DNA from: Lunularia cruciata
Taxonomy: Eukaryota > Streptophyta > Marchantiopsida > Lunulariales > Lunulariaceae
Direction: 5' to 3'
DNA: 64,000 bases
NCBI GenBank assembly: GCA_948567375.1
Contig: OX419759.1
Coordinates: forward strand, 35,131,493-35,195,492
Within the stretch, counting starts at the first letter, position 1, and each line of letters opens with the position of its first letter. The translations under genes were made by a program, and so were the position numbers. The notes beneath the pieces were generated by a model that saw only the letters and a program-made list of their open reading frames with translations, was not told the DNA's origin and did no database searches. Shown here one piece after another: positions 1 to 12,500 of the stretch.

Positions 1-2614
1 AAGGAGGAGATTGATAAGCTCAAGGAGGCTGGATTTATCTTTGAGATAGAGAATTCATAATGGGTGTCTCCAATTGTCATTGTGAAGAAAAAGAATGGCA
101 AGCTTCGGGTATGTGTGGATTCCAAGAAGCTAAATGTTGTTACCAAGAAGGACTACTACTCATTGCCATTCATTGATGAGATCTTGGAGGAGGTTGCAGG
201 TCATGAGAGGTACAGTTTTGGAGATGGTTATAGTGGATATAACCAAATCAAGATTGCACCAGAGCATCAATAACTCACCACATCCACCACACCTTGGGGA
301 ACTTATGCTTTCAAGGTCATGCCTTTTGGGCTTTGCAATGCTCCAGCCGCATTCCAATGGTTCATGAACAAGGTATTTGAACATTTCATTGGGAAATTTG
401 TGAGAGATTTCATTGATGACTTTTGTGTCTATGGGAGCAAGGAAGAGCACTTTGAGCACCTAATCAAGGTCTTGCAATGCTTGGATGAGGCAAATGCATC
501 ACTCAACCTAAAGAAGTGCATTTTTGGATGTGAAGAAGGTCTACTTTTGGGGCACATCATCTCCAAGGATGGAATAGCGGTTGATCCTGAAAAGGTAAAG
601 AAGATCCCAGACCTTCCATTCCCATCAAGCTTGACAAAGTTACGCTAATTCTTGGGGATAGTTGGATACTATAGGAGGTTCATCTTCTCATTTTCCAACA
701 AGGCTTATGCATTGACCATCTACATGAAGAAGGGTGTAGATTACATGGTGATTTTGGAGGACAAGGAGGCTCTCAAAGCTTTTGAGGAGCTCAAGCAATC
801 CCTTATTGTAGCTCCAATTCTTGCTAAACCTGATTGGAGTAAGCCTTTCATCCTCTACATTGATGCTTCTAATATAGCTATAAGATGCACTCTTAGTCAA
901 TTAGACCAAAATGGGCATGATCATCCAATAGCTTATGCTAGTAGGCAGATGGTTTTAGCAAAGAAGAACTACTCTGTCACAGAGAGAGAAGGGTTGGCTG
1001 TGATCTTTGGTCTCAAGAAGTTTAGACACTACTTGATTGGAGGGAAAGCCACAATTGTCACGGATCACAAGGCTTTGAAGTACATCTTCAACAAACCTAA
1101 TGTTGAAGGGAGACTAGCAAGGTGGATGATACTCTTGTCTGAGTATGACTACACCATTGGGGATAGGCCAGGAAAGAAACATGCAAATGCTGATTTGTTA
1201 TCTAGAGCCTATGATCATGATGGAGATGAGCCAGTGGATGATTCCTTCCCGGATGAGGAGCTCATGACAATCTCAGTCACTCAAGAGGTTCCAAAGGAGT
1301 ACAAGGAGATTGTGGATTTTGTGACAAGAGGTAACTATTCAGAAGGGATGCATGCTAGGGAGAGGAAGGCCCTTGAAGCAAGATCTAGACCTTACACAAT
1401 GGTGGAGGATATTCTTTTTCACCAAGGAGTAGATGGTCTACTGCGAAGAGCAGTGGGTAAGGAAGAGTCTATCCTACTCATAAAGGAGTTTCATGAAGGT
1501 TTAGTATGTGGAGGACACTTTGCAGGAAAGGTGACTGCTTTCAAGATTCTAGATGCAGGTTACCATTGGAGAGGGATTTTCAAGGATCATCTTGATTATT
1601 GCAAAACTTATCATGTTTGTCAAGCTTTTGCTAGAAAGTCTACATCCACTCTACCACTTAGATCAATTCCATTGCTAGGACCTTTTAAAAAGTGGGGAAT
1701 TGATTTTGTAGGTCCTCTCAATAAAACCCCAAGGAACAATCGGTACATTGTGGTAGTTACTAATTACCTTACCAAGTGGGTTGAGGCTAGACCATTGAGG
1801 GACAAGAATGAAGATGAAGTGGGTAGATTTCTTTATGAACGCATTATCACTAGATTTGGATGCCCTTTGGAGTTGGTTTCTGATAGAGGAGGAGAGATTA
1901 CATGAAGCATTACTACAGCCATGCTACAACATTTCTCTATCACACATAGAGTTACTACATCCTATAAGCCAAATTCCAATGGCTTGGCAGAGAGAACCAA
2001 TCAGACCTTGTGCATGATGTTGGCCAAAGATGCAGAAATGGAGGGGGGTTAAACATCATTGGGACAAGAGGATTCATGCAGTTTTGTGGGAGTATAGGAC
2101 AACCATGAAGACCTCCACCGGATATTCTCCATTTCAATTGGTATATGGTATTGATTCTACCCTACCTATTCACTTTGATCTTCCTACCTTCTAAAGCATT
2201 CATAGGAGATTGAAGAAAGCACAAGGAGGTGATGCAGAGAAGTCAAGGAAGGATCAACTCATGGAGTTGGAAGAAGCAAGAGTAGTTGCTATGGTTTGAG
2301 TGGAGCAAGCCCAAAGGAAACAAAAGGAGAGCTATGACAAAAGGCAAGGCAAGAAGAAGGTGGAGCCTTTCAAAGAAGGTGATTGGGTAATGTTATTTGA
2401 TCCCATACGATTCAAGAGAGTGCAAAAGAAGTTTTTGCCTAAGTACTTTGGACCTTTCATAGTAGAGAAGGTGTGGAGCAATTACACCTATGATCTCAAG
2501 GAGTTGGGAGGAAGACACTTTGATAGAATTAACCATGAGAAGTTGAAGATATATCATAGGAGGTAGAGAGACCTTCACTTTGAGGACAAAGTGAAAACTT
2601 AGTCTTGGGGTAAA
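1..2614 (+). pseudogene. Ty3/gypsy pol remnant (RT, RNase H, integrase), truncated by window start
   Basis: Decayed polyprotein of an LTR retrotransposon, read mostly in one frame with in-frame stops near 58, 271, 646 and 1903. Reverse transcriptase comes first: the SPIVIVKKKNGKLRVCVDSK block, then MPFGLCNAPAAFQ, then an FIDD active-site box where YVDD/YIDD is usual. RNase H follows (FILYIDASN, then TDHKALKYI and HANADLLSR near 1170-1210). The integrase has an HH-type zinc-binding region near 1490-1620 and a core starting at WGIDFVGPL (about 1694), with SDRGGE near 1880. After the stop at 1903 the same frame continues with SYKPNSNGLAERTNQTLC. A frameshift moves the C-terminal segment (2300-2566, KEGDWVMLFDP) to another frame. 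Gag and protease lie outside the window. I see no chromodomain, so a non-chromovirus gypsy lineage is likely. Confidence 0.93.
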
Positions 2615-3255
2615 TGTAGCACCCATTTGTGCATGTGTGTGGTATTGTGATATTTAGCTTGGTATTACAAGTACTTAAGAGATATTATTTATATAGAGAT
2701 AAAGGATGGTTCTATATTAGTCATGGTTAGTTAAAGATAGTCATAGCTAAGATAGAGTGGACCTTACTTTAGAGGAAGTGGAAAAGATGAGCACCACTAT
2801 TTTGGATTTTAGTGTGTTGACTTGGTATTATTCTTAGGTGTTTGGCTTTGAGGAAAGAGTTGAGAACTCTTGGGCCTGCAAGCCTTTTTGTTTTGGATTC
2901 TTCTTTAGTCCAAGGATAGCCCATGTGAAGGAATCCTTGACTTAGTGGTTGGGTCAAGATAAGACCACATGCTTAGGGAAATATGCCTATGTGAATGGAT
3001 ATTCCTTTCTACTTTTGACTTTACTTGACTTTTAGTCTAGTAACTTGAGTTACTACGGTAATTAGTAACTTTGGTTCATAAATATTTCACAAGTATATAA
3101 AAAAGGGGTGAGGAGGTACTCATCATCCTTTCATTTGCAACTATCTCTCTCTTTGAGTTCTCTAGTGAGCAATGTCTTGAGTCTTGGAGTGTTAGCCTTG
3201 GAGGAGTATTATGGAGTTGGCATTCCTTGCCTTCTTAGTCCATGGTGCGCTACCA
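2615..3255 (+). repeat. 3' LTR of the first gypsy element
   Basis: It begins TGTAGCACC directly after a short purine-rich tract (TCTTGGGGTAAA, 2603-2614) that fits a polypurine tract. It ends near GGTGCGCTACCA, so the termini are imperfect inverted repeats (TGTAGC/GCTACC). A TATATAA box lies at 3094-3100, as expected for an LTR promoter. The 3' boundary is inferred from the terminal repeat only, because the partner 5' LTR is outside the window. Just beyond it, ATAGCCATCAGAGG weakly resembles a tRNA-iMet primer site. Confidence 0.7.
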
Positions 3256-3264
3256 TAATAGCCA

Positions 3265-4040
3265 TCAGAGGTTCATCTTGAGTGAGAGACAGGCCGGCTC
3301 ACAGCCTCACGTAGGCTCTGTCTAACCTTTTGCTTGAACTCTTGCAAGCTCCTCAGCTTGTCAGTCCGTACTCCCTGGTAGTTTTGCCTCAAACATTGGA
3401 AAAACTCCACCATGGGGTTAAACCCTAATACTACACCACCTCCTATAGTCATACCTCCACTCATAGTAGCACCATCTCCAAGAGATCCACCAATGCTACT
3501 AGAGCTAGAACTTGTGGGTACAACCGATCTACCTCTAGAAACTGAGCCTAAAGTAATGGGGACCTAGTTCGGAGACCAATATTGTCTCCATAGCTCAATC
3601 TCCTCCAAGTAAGCTCTCTTGAACTCATAGTAGTCATCCATCGGCAGACCCTCTAAATGTTGAAACAAGCCTTTCCATGCCTTGAAGGGTATGAACAAAT
3701 TAAGGTTCCACATCTACTGCAGATCACACCAACCATCAAATTTCTAGATAAAGTCATCTAACTCAATGGTACCCACTATACCAAAGTAACATTTGGGGCC
3801 TTTGGAGCCCTATAAATCTTGTCTATGTCCTTGAACAACGGTATGGACACACCAAGTGCACTCTCAACTAGGTCAGCTTTTATGTCAAACTCCAACTCCA
3901 AGTCAATCTCTTCTCTCATTGAGACTTGAGATACAGGCTGTGTGACAACTCGGAAAATATCACTTTTGCGGTAATTGGGTAAGTAAAGTTCATTCCTGCA
4001 GAGATACGATTCAGAATTGGTCAAATATAAAGTCAAACAG
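3265..4040 (-). pseudogene. degenerate minus-strand coding relic, gag-like
   Basis: Broken reading frames on the minus strand. One stretch reads ELDDFI, stop, KFDGWCDLQ, stop, then continues through FIPFKAWKGLFQHLEGLPMD to LEEIELWRQYW. It ends in a Gly/Ser-rich segment and a basic tail (3464 down to 3273). The Trp/Leu-rich helical pattern around the stops recalls a retroelement Gag, but I cannot assign a family. An upstream 86-residue open segment (4036-3776) is in another frame. It abuts the 3' LTR of the first gypsy element in the opposite orientation, so it is either a separate insertion or an antisense ORF of a large derivative element. Confidence 0.45.
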
Positions 4041-4736
4041 TAACTTGTAGTTCTTCTTGATTCTTCTTTTATCTCTCAGGTAGAAACTACACCTAGAAGA
4101 GAGTAACAAGTTTACAATCTTGACAACTTGTCATGAATACACACACACATAATCACAACATAGCAAATTCTGTCCAAACAACTCTTGATTGTGATGATTC
4201 AAATTCTCCTAAAAATGGCACTTCACTGCAAGACAACTTCGCCTCAAAATTGTGTTCCACCCCTCCACTAAAGGCACAACTTCCTTGATCAAAATTGCTT
4301 CACATCAACTTTGTGCTACACTCACAAATGCAGAATACTACCAACACTACAATTCTTCTCAGATCTGTCAAGGCACTACTTTGATTGCACTTCATTCAGG
4401 ATCAAACACACAGAATGAAGATCAAGGCTATAGAATCCAACATCCACAAACACATTGACTTGCACTTTAAATTTCTCCACACACTCACAAAAACAAACAC
4501 AGAATAGACAATTGGAATTAAGCTCAAGCGACGAGCACTGAAAACAGCACTTTGCTTTATCTATCTTCAGAAATATGAATATTGAACAACATAGTACTGT
4601 GAAGGCTCCCCTTAAATACTAAAGCAAATGGCAGTTCTTCCTACTTATGCACCACTTCCTAACATCTCTTCCTACCTGTAGATCCAAACTAACAATCCAT
4701 CTCTTCATATCTGCCTCTTCCTATCTCAAAATTGTA
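4041..4736. other. non-coding stretch between minus-strand relics
   Basis: No convincing coding region. On the minus strand TATTTAAG at 4611-4618 looks like a TATA box and would lie about 570 bp upstream of the 4036-3273 relic. The segment is AC-rich on the plus strand (ACACACACA near 4140). It could be an LTR or leader of the minus-strand element, but I found no matching second copy. Confidence 0.35.
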
Positions 4737-7523
4737 CTACCCCAATCCGATGTCTACCTCATCATCGGCTTTCAAACCCGATGATCTCACTATCACTTCT
4801 CCTTCTTTGGGTATGTCTGATTCTAACAAATCCTTCACTACTTCTACTACTTCTTCACTAGGAACTACAATTAAGCTCATGGGTAATCTATCTACTTCCT
4901 TATCTTCTGACCCACTCTTCTCTAATGTCTCCAATAACAATTCCGACGACACCTGTATTTTGATGTCTATAACATTGGACTCCCTCTCCCTTGTCACACT
5001 ACTCCTAATTTTCTCTAACTCTGAATTGACTAAATCTAATCTGAGACTAACGTTGTCCTCTACTTCTAACATCTTCCGATCTACTCTTTCTCTCTCTCAA
5101 TCGGATCAGCAAAGTATTCATATCTACATCTTTAACTCTCCTCTTTTGAGTTTCCTGTACAAGCAACTTGAGCTCATGCAAATGTGCCTCTTCTAATCTC
5201 CCTTCAGCCTCAAGGCACAGCATAGCTCTTGATTTTCCTACTACGGCACCTACCAATTCTGACTCATATCCTCGCAAACGCTCTACCTTCAGCTCTTCAC
5301 GATACATCTTCAGCTCGTCTTTGTTCTCAATAGCAAGCATCTTCTTCTCCTCCGCATACTGTGAACTTCGTAGCTCCGCACTTTGTACCAGCTCACGCAA
5401 TCTTTCTTCTTCTTCATGCCTGACTGCTAACTCTCTCTGCCATGCTTGATCCTTCCCGGCTGCACTCTTCTTCAAGCTGTCTAACTCCTACTCCATTATG
5501 GCTGCCGTCACCTTCAAATGAATATTCTTGATGCACACATCCCTCACTTCCTCCTTCATTTTGCTTAGCAACATCACCTGCTCCTTCAATTCCCCCTCTT
5601 GCTTCTGCAGTTCTTTCCCTCTTGACTCACAACTCTCTTGTAACATCTTGAAAGTCTTCTTCTTCAAGGCTTCATCCCTCCAAAGTTCTTCAATTTCTTT
5701 ATTTCTTTGGACTTCTCGCTCTTGTAACCCCTTCACTTCAGTCAACAGATGCTTCACCACCTGCAACTCATTTGTCACCTTTCTATGATCTTGGGGAATT
5801 CCTTTCTGATGCTCCTTCAATAGTTCCAGCAATGGTGTGACAACCTTTGTTAGATACAGTATCCCACCAAAGTTCTCTTCATCTTTGTCGTTGTCTTTGT
5901 ACTTAGGCTCCTCCATCTGCTCCTTTTGCCGAAGTCGCAATCTTTGTATCTTTAGAGACACCGCTTCTGAACTCTCTTCTCTTGTACCGATTGAACTCAG
6001 CCCCGCAAGATATTCCTTCTTTTTTGTTGGTCTCTTCTTGTCTACCACCAGGGCTACGCAATGACTCATTGTTTCATGTACTCTGTCAATCATCGCATGA
6101 CAAGCTTCACTGACTCCAACCGCTTGCTGAACCTCAAGTTCCTCCTCACTCTCACTTCCAGACTCCTCACTTTGTAAGGTGAGTTCATCCTCTTTTGATT
6201 CCTCTCCTTGCAACTTTGTTTCTTCTTCAGACTCTGATTCCAATGATGTTTCTCTCACCATCTTCTTACTCTGCACAACCAGTCTTCGAGTCTTCCTTTG
6301 AGCTGGAGGCAACTTTGCTTCTTTGGGTTACTGCGCTTCTTCTTCTTTGGACTTGTGACTTCTTCCATCTTCCATTGTCCCGTCTTCAAGAAATGCTCAT
6401 CATTGGCTCGTAGGTGTGTCATATATTGTTGCTCTTCTTCATCCACTTCTCATCTTAAATCAGGATAGAAATGTGACACCATGCGATGCCTCTCCTCCAC
6501 TTTTAGCAAATTCAACCCAAAGTAGAAGTGTACTGCAAATGGTGTGAAATAATGTGGAGGTGAACCTATCCTCCAATTGATCACCATCTGCCTTGTTTGA
6601 TGGTGAAAACACTTTGCCTAATTCACCTTTACCCTTGCAAACATCTGGTGGAAGAAGACCGCTTGTTGCATGTTCACATAAGTTGTTTGTTATGGTTTGA
6701 ACATGGCCATAATCGCCTCCATGATACTTCTTCTAATCGGATCCCGATAGGACTTCACCTTGTAGCCATTTGTTGTTCTCGGAGCAAAGAAAGAATTTCA
6801 GATTTCCGCCGTCTCTTTTGCATCATCACACTTCCGATAGAAAGTGATCCCTGTTGGTTCTCATGCTTCCTTCCCCAACACTAACCTCCAATTTGACTCA
6901 ATCCATCAAGCCGGATTTCCTCTCTTCCCTTTGACTTTGGTGCCCTCCTCACAATTACTAGCAGCTATCTCTGCCATCACTCTTGGGAAACTAAAATTCC
7001 AATTCCATGCTAAAAACATAATAAAAAGTCTATTCAAGACTTTGATTCTGGCTACCACATCTAACCTATGAATTGTGAAACTTCGCACAGCCAGAGCATT
7101 TGTGACCTTCTTCGCCATGATCTGCTCTCTCGTTCTTTGGCATTGAAAGACTATGCCTTTTCTTGGACAAGACACTCTAACCCCTTTTGGATTTTGGAAA
7201 ATTGCACTCTCAATTGGCTTCCTGACATGCATTACTACAAGATGACTACTCAGAGGAATTGGAAATTTACTTGGCATATTCAACTTGTCCATGCGCAATT
7301 GCAATTTTATATTACCCCAAATTGCAGTCATTCTTCAGTCGATTTCAAATTTGACTTCCACTCTTTTGCGTGTTGTTGTCCTATCACTATCAAGACATGC
7401 TTCCTCTGCCTTTGCCGTTTCTTGAAGTGCACTTTCTTGCCATGTACCAAGGTTTTTAGACGGTCTTTGTATAGCTTGCGCTTTCCGACCCAAAGATGAT
7501 GCTCTTTGGACTTTTTCCGTCAT
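4737..7523 (-). pseudogene. long minus-strand coiled-coil protein relic of a mobile element
   Basis: A minus-strand reading path about 900 codons long with scattered stops and small shifts. Open pieces are 7523-7335, 7331-6906, 6446-6255, 6312-5488, 5475-5047 and 5072-4737. The N-terminal part is basic and hydrophobic. The middle (6312-6100) is very acidic, with repeated SESEEE-type runs. From about 5900 to 5050 it is heptad-like and rich in Glu, Lys, Leu and Gln, the signature of a long coiled coil (for example LQEREVQRNKEIEELW). Codon-phase conservation over this length shows it was once a real protein. I do not recognise the family. Its setting among gypsy elements suggests an accessory or antisense ORF of a large retroelement. 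A decayed cellular gene is the alternative. Confidence 0.5.
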
Positions 7524-7529
7524 ACTCCT

Positions 7530-9500
7530 CTTCTATGTACCTCCATCATCAGATCTGATCTCACCTTCTTTGGATTTCCTCCAAAGTCACTTCCATCCAT
7601 TACTTCTTTTTGCAATTCAGCTTTCCATGCTTACTTCCTCCCTCAAATGCTAATAAACAAAAAAAAAACAAAAAATGTAGGCACCACAAGCTGATATCAA
7701 GCGTCACTCCGAGTAAACCCACTCGTATTGCAATGCTATCTCCTCCAAAATCCCCAAAGAACTTTGTCATGACAAAGTAACCAAAAACTGCAACCTGCAA
7801 TTATAACCTTTGCAAGTACCCCACCAAGTGCCAACACCACCAAGTGCCAACACCTCCAAGCGCCAATGCTACCAACTAAACGTCACCAACTAATGTTGCT
7901 CTAACTATAGCAACTACACTAGGGGAAAGTGCAACCTATAACCTTCCATTACAACATGCACTCTCATGGTCTACAATATGCCATCACAACACGCACTCTC
8001 ATGGTCTATAGGTCATCACTTTGTGCCTCACCAGAGAGAAACATAGGTAGTCCGATTGGTCATCACTTCAGCCTCACTACCGAGAGCACACCAAAGCAAA
8101 AACAGGAAGCAAAGAATGGAGGAGGTCCAATCACAAGAAAGCTAAGCAAAAACATTCCATCTCATAAATTAACACTAGATTGACTTTGTCACCATTTGGC
8201 ATTTGACATAATATGAGTTCTCTACTTCCTAAGCTACTAGGATCACCAAGAACAGGATCAAACTATCTCTCCTAGCCAAAGCTACATGTGTATAGATAAT
8301 AGTAGAATACTCACTATGACAACAAGTGAGTGTGGACCAGTTGGCTAAGTCACCAATCTAGGAATCTAGGAATCTAGGAACCAAAGATCTAGAACCTTGT
8401 TACACACAATCTAGCATGATGGGTAGATTTTGCCAAACAATGACCAACATCTACTCTAAACTAACTAGCCTCGCACCAACAAGTTGGCTTGTTGACCCTC
8501 CTATGCCTCTAAGCCTCTCAATGTTGAAATTCAGCTAAATGAGGCCTTTCTTCTTGCCACTTTGAACCTTCTCCAAATCTGGCAAAACTTCTGCAACTCG
8601 AGTGAAACTCCTCCAAATCTGGCCAAAAAGTCTGACAAAAATTTGACGCAAATCTCTAAAGTTGGCCAACATCCAAATCCTCTACTAACTCTTCACTCAT
8701 GCCAAATTAAAAGAATTGGTTTCTCCAAATCACAAATTCATAGGGATGGGTACCAAAATCCACCTTCAATTTCACTTTTGAGCCCAACTTGTACCAGATT
8801 GGTCTTGCTTTCACCTCTTGAGCTCAAAATCACAACCACTACTCAAAAATTACTTCTCTTTGCTCAAAATTTGGCTAGCGCTTCTGCACACCATCTGCTT
8901 CACTACCAAATCTGCATCAATCAAACAAGCTTTTGCACACAAGGGAAAACTTGAACTCCAATTGAGCTACCTACAATCAGCAAGTCTTGGAGATACCACC
9001 AACACTCTCAGTTCTTGTATCCGATTTCCCCTTGACTTCACTTCTTTGATATAAGTTGTTTGTTTACACAACTCAAATCACTCTCAATCAGATCAGTATT
9101 TGATCTATCACTTAATAATTTGTCAACAATTGTGCATTGATTACAAGCAAGCCACACCTACTCTAGCTAAGAGAATCCAAGTGATGCTTGTTGGCCTCTA
9201 TCTACCATAGCAAGGAACTCGAAGGCTCAACATCAAAGAAGTGAGCTCTCTAGAGCTTCACTTCAAAACTATACCCCTTGGACTCAAGCTAGGGTTCAAA
9301 CACTAACGGTCCCACTGATGGCACACCCGATGGTCCAAATGGTGCAAGTGACAGTGTGCCCCACCATGTAATTAGTACCCCGAACATAAAGACTATCCGT
9401 CAACAAGTTGTCTATGAGTAACTACCCAAATAATACTTACTACCAACACTACTACTCCAAAGTCCGAGCAATCTAGATGCGATGGTACAAATGGCATGAC
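7530..9500. other. non-coding stretch
   Basis: No gene is supported. It contains a short A-tract near 7660, near-duplicate phrases around 7940-8010 (a CACTCTCATGGTCTA motif twice) and a short triple repeat AGGAATCT near 8360-8380. The CA- and CT-rich composition on the plus strand resembles untranslated or LTR-type retroelement sequence, but no boundaries could be placed. Confidence 0.4.
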
Positions 9501-9511
9501 ATTTTTTACAT

Positions 9512-9523
9512 TGGTATTAGAGC
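9512..9523 (+). promoter_or_regulatory. primer-binding site of the chromovirus
   Basis: TGGTATTAGAGC matches the usual tRNA-iMet primer site TGGTATCAGAGC with one change. It is preceded by TTTTTTACA, which resembles the end of this element's 3' LTR (CTTTTACA at 14656-14663). The rest of the 5' LTR is not recognisable upstream, so the 5' LTR is probably deleted or strongly diverged. Confidence 0.7.
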
Positions 9524-12500
9524 AAGAATGGGATAGATAGAATTTACGGACCACCAAATCCATTTCTGCCAAACCATTAGGATTTTTGTGTCCGAGTACT
9601 ACCCAAGCATCACTTCACACAATTCATCATCTCATGTTTTGGGCAAAATTCTCTTAATGCAATCACTTTGTCCAAGGAACCTTTGATACTTTCAGTTGTA
9701 ACTTATGGAGAATAATGGGCGTGTTCTATATGTTAGTAAATTAGATAAATTGGAGGCAGTGTGATAGAGTAGTAGACATGGCAGCAATGCCAAAGGTTAT
9801 CATTGTTACGCAACAACAAATCGAGCACCTTACTTGATTGTTAGATGAATAAGACCAACAATGACAAGAGTATGTAGAGAGAGCACCATTTCAAGAAGGA
9901 GAAGACCAAATCCAATTTGCAAACCTAAGGTATTTGATGGCAAGAATCTTTGGAGCATAATGGAGAATTTTGTATTTGATTGTGAATGTTATTTTGAGAT
10001 TACAGATCTTCAAGATGAATGGAAACAAATTCTCTTAGCTTCAAGCTAGTTGGACAGAGTAGCAAAGCTATGGTAGCAATTCCTAGTGGAGCAAGCTAAA
10101 AGGCAATTTATTGCACCAATCCTAAGATAAGAAGAATTCAAGTGTGCAATAATTAGGAGATTCCAAGCAATCAATGTCACACAAGCGGCACAAGATAAGC
10201 TCGCAGAGTTGATTCTATAAGAGGTCACATCACACAATTCCAAAACACCATCCTACAAATTTCAAATATAATTGATGGTGAAGCTCTAGATTGATTTGTG
10301 AGGAGCTTGAAGTCACGAACCAAATTAGAAGTGATTATGCAAGAGCCAAAATATTTGGAAGAAGCCATGCAACTAGCAGAGCGCTTTGATTCCTTGGTGG
10401 TAACAACTTGATCTTGACCTCAACCTTAACAAAACCAACTAGCACGTGTGGAGGAGCCAACACCAATGGAGATTGATGCCATCCCACGGAGACTACTTGG
10501 TACAATAAATCAAGAAAGATTGAGGTAAAATAGTGGTTGCTTTTATTATGGCCAAATTGGACATTGCATTGTTGAATGTCCACTCAAGAATAAGCAATCT
10601 TGACAAATTGCTCAAATGGAGGTTGTGGAGCAAAATGATGAGGAAAATGAGGAATCCCAATAAGAGATTTCTAGCCGTTTACTAGGAACTTGATTAGTTC
10701 CAATAGGATTGAAGGCTTGACCTATGCAAGTTTGCTTCACTTGCAAGGTACAATATTTGATTGTGGTTGTAGGATTTTTGGTGGATTTTGGAAGTTTAGA
10801 GAATTGCATGTTTATGCAATTAGTAAAGGAATTGAGTATTCCTATCAAACCAATAAATTGGAAGTAGATTGATGTTGGCGGATGGTAGAAAAGGTTTTCC
10901 ATTCCATACTTTGCATCTTGTTACCTTCAAGATTGAGAAAGAGTATTTAAAATGTATGAGGTTTGTCCTGGCACCTCTACACTATGATGTCATTCTAGGT
11001 CTACTTTGGCTTGAACATCATAAGGTTCAATTTGATTAGAACCAACAAAAAATTCAAGGACAACATCACGATAAGGATTTCAGATTAGTTTGTCTAGCAT
11101 CTTTGAGTAAGACACCTAAGAATAGTCGGTCCTCAGATGGGAAGTTTGTTGAGAAGGTAGCCATAGAGAAAGCCTTGAAGGAAGATGAGTCCCAAGATGA
11201 GAAGTTTGTCAGGAAAGAAGCCATAGAGTAAGCTTTGAAGAGAGATGAATCCCTAGATGGGATGTTTGTCAGTGAAACAGCCATAGAGCAAGCTTTGGAG
11301 GAAGGTAAGTATGTTTTTGTGGCATGGATCAAGCCAATTTCATAAGGAGAATGTGAGGAGGGTCAAGACCTTCATCAAGCAATGGTTGACCAAATAGTTT
11401 AAGAGTTTCCGGACGTGTTTCTAGATGATCTATCAAAGGGATTACCCTCTGATTGTGGTATGCCCTTCAAGATTGAGCTATTGCTTGGGAGTACCTCAAT
11501 GACCAATCTATTGGCTCTCACCAAAAGAGTTGGAAGAGTTGCAAATAACTCTTACAGAGTTATTGAAAGGATTTCATACAACATAGTACATCTCCTTGGG
11601 GAGCACCAATGTTATTTATTCCAAAAAAGGATGGATGACTTCATTTCTATATTCATTACCGTGGGCTCACTAAACAAATAGTGAAAATGCATATCTTTTG
11701 CCTTGAATTGATGACTTGTTTGATCAATTGAGTGGAATGCAATACTTCTCCAAGTTGGATCTTTGTAGTAGCTATTGGCAAATCTTCATTGATAGGGAGG
11801 ATGTGCAGAAGACTCCCTTTCATACAAGGAATGGGCATTTTAGTGAAGAGTTTTACCTTTTGGATTCACTAATGCTCCAACAATCTTCATGGATCAGATG
11901 CATTGGGTGATGGATGGACTATTGGATTGGTATATGGTGGTGTTCTTGGATGATATCTTAATCTATAGCAAGACAGAGGCAAAACACATGAATCACGTGC
12001 AAGAACTCCTAAGATGACTACAATAGTGGAAATCTTACTACAAGAAGTCAAAGTGTGCCTTTTGGCAAAAAGAGGTTACCTTTTTGGGTCACAAGATCCC
12101 ATCAGAGGAGATCAAGATGGAAGAGGAGAAAATCAAGGCCATTAGTGATTGGCCTACTCCAAAAGATACTACAAAAGTACTAGCATTTAATGGATTGGCC
12201 AGTTTTTACCAATGATTCATTTACCATTATGCCCATGTGACCGCACCATTGCCTGGTCTCTTGGAGAAGAAATCAAGCTTTTAGTGGAACACCAAACACA
12301 AAGAAGCATTCCAAAAGCTGAAACATATGGTGTCTTCAAGATCCATTCTTCAACCATATGATCTTCAACTACCTTGTGTGGTTAATTTTGATGCTTCTAA
12401 TTTTGCAATTGGAGTCGTGTTGCAGCAAGAATTCCCAGATGGATTACATCTCATTGCTTTTGTGTCTTATAGACTAAATATAGCTAAAGGAATTACTCTA

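Noticed and set aside
5168-5449. Plus-strand Ser/Cys-rich open frames at 4.7-6.4 kb
   Set aside because: Their composition is what the complement of a Glu/Lys/Leu-rich coiled coil gives; the minus strand is the coding one.
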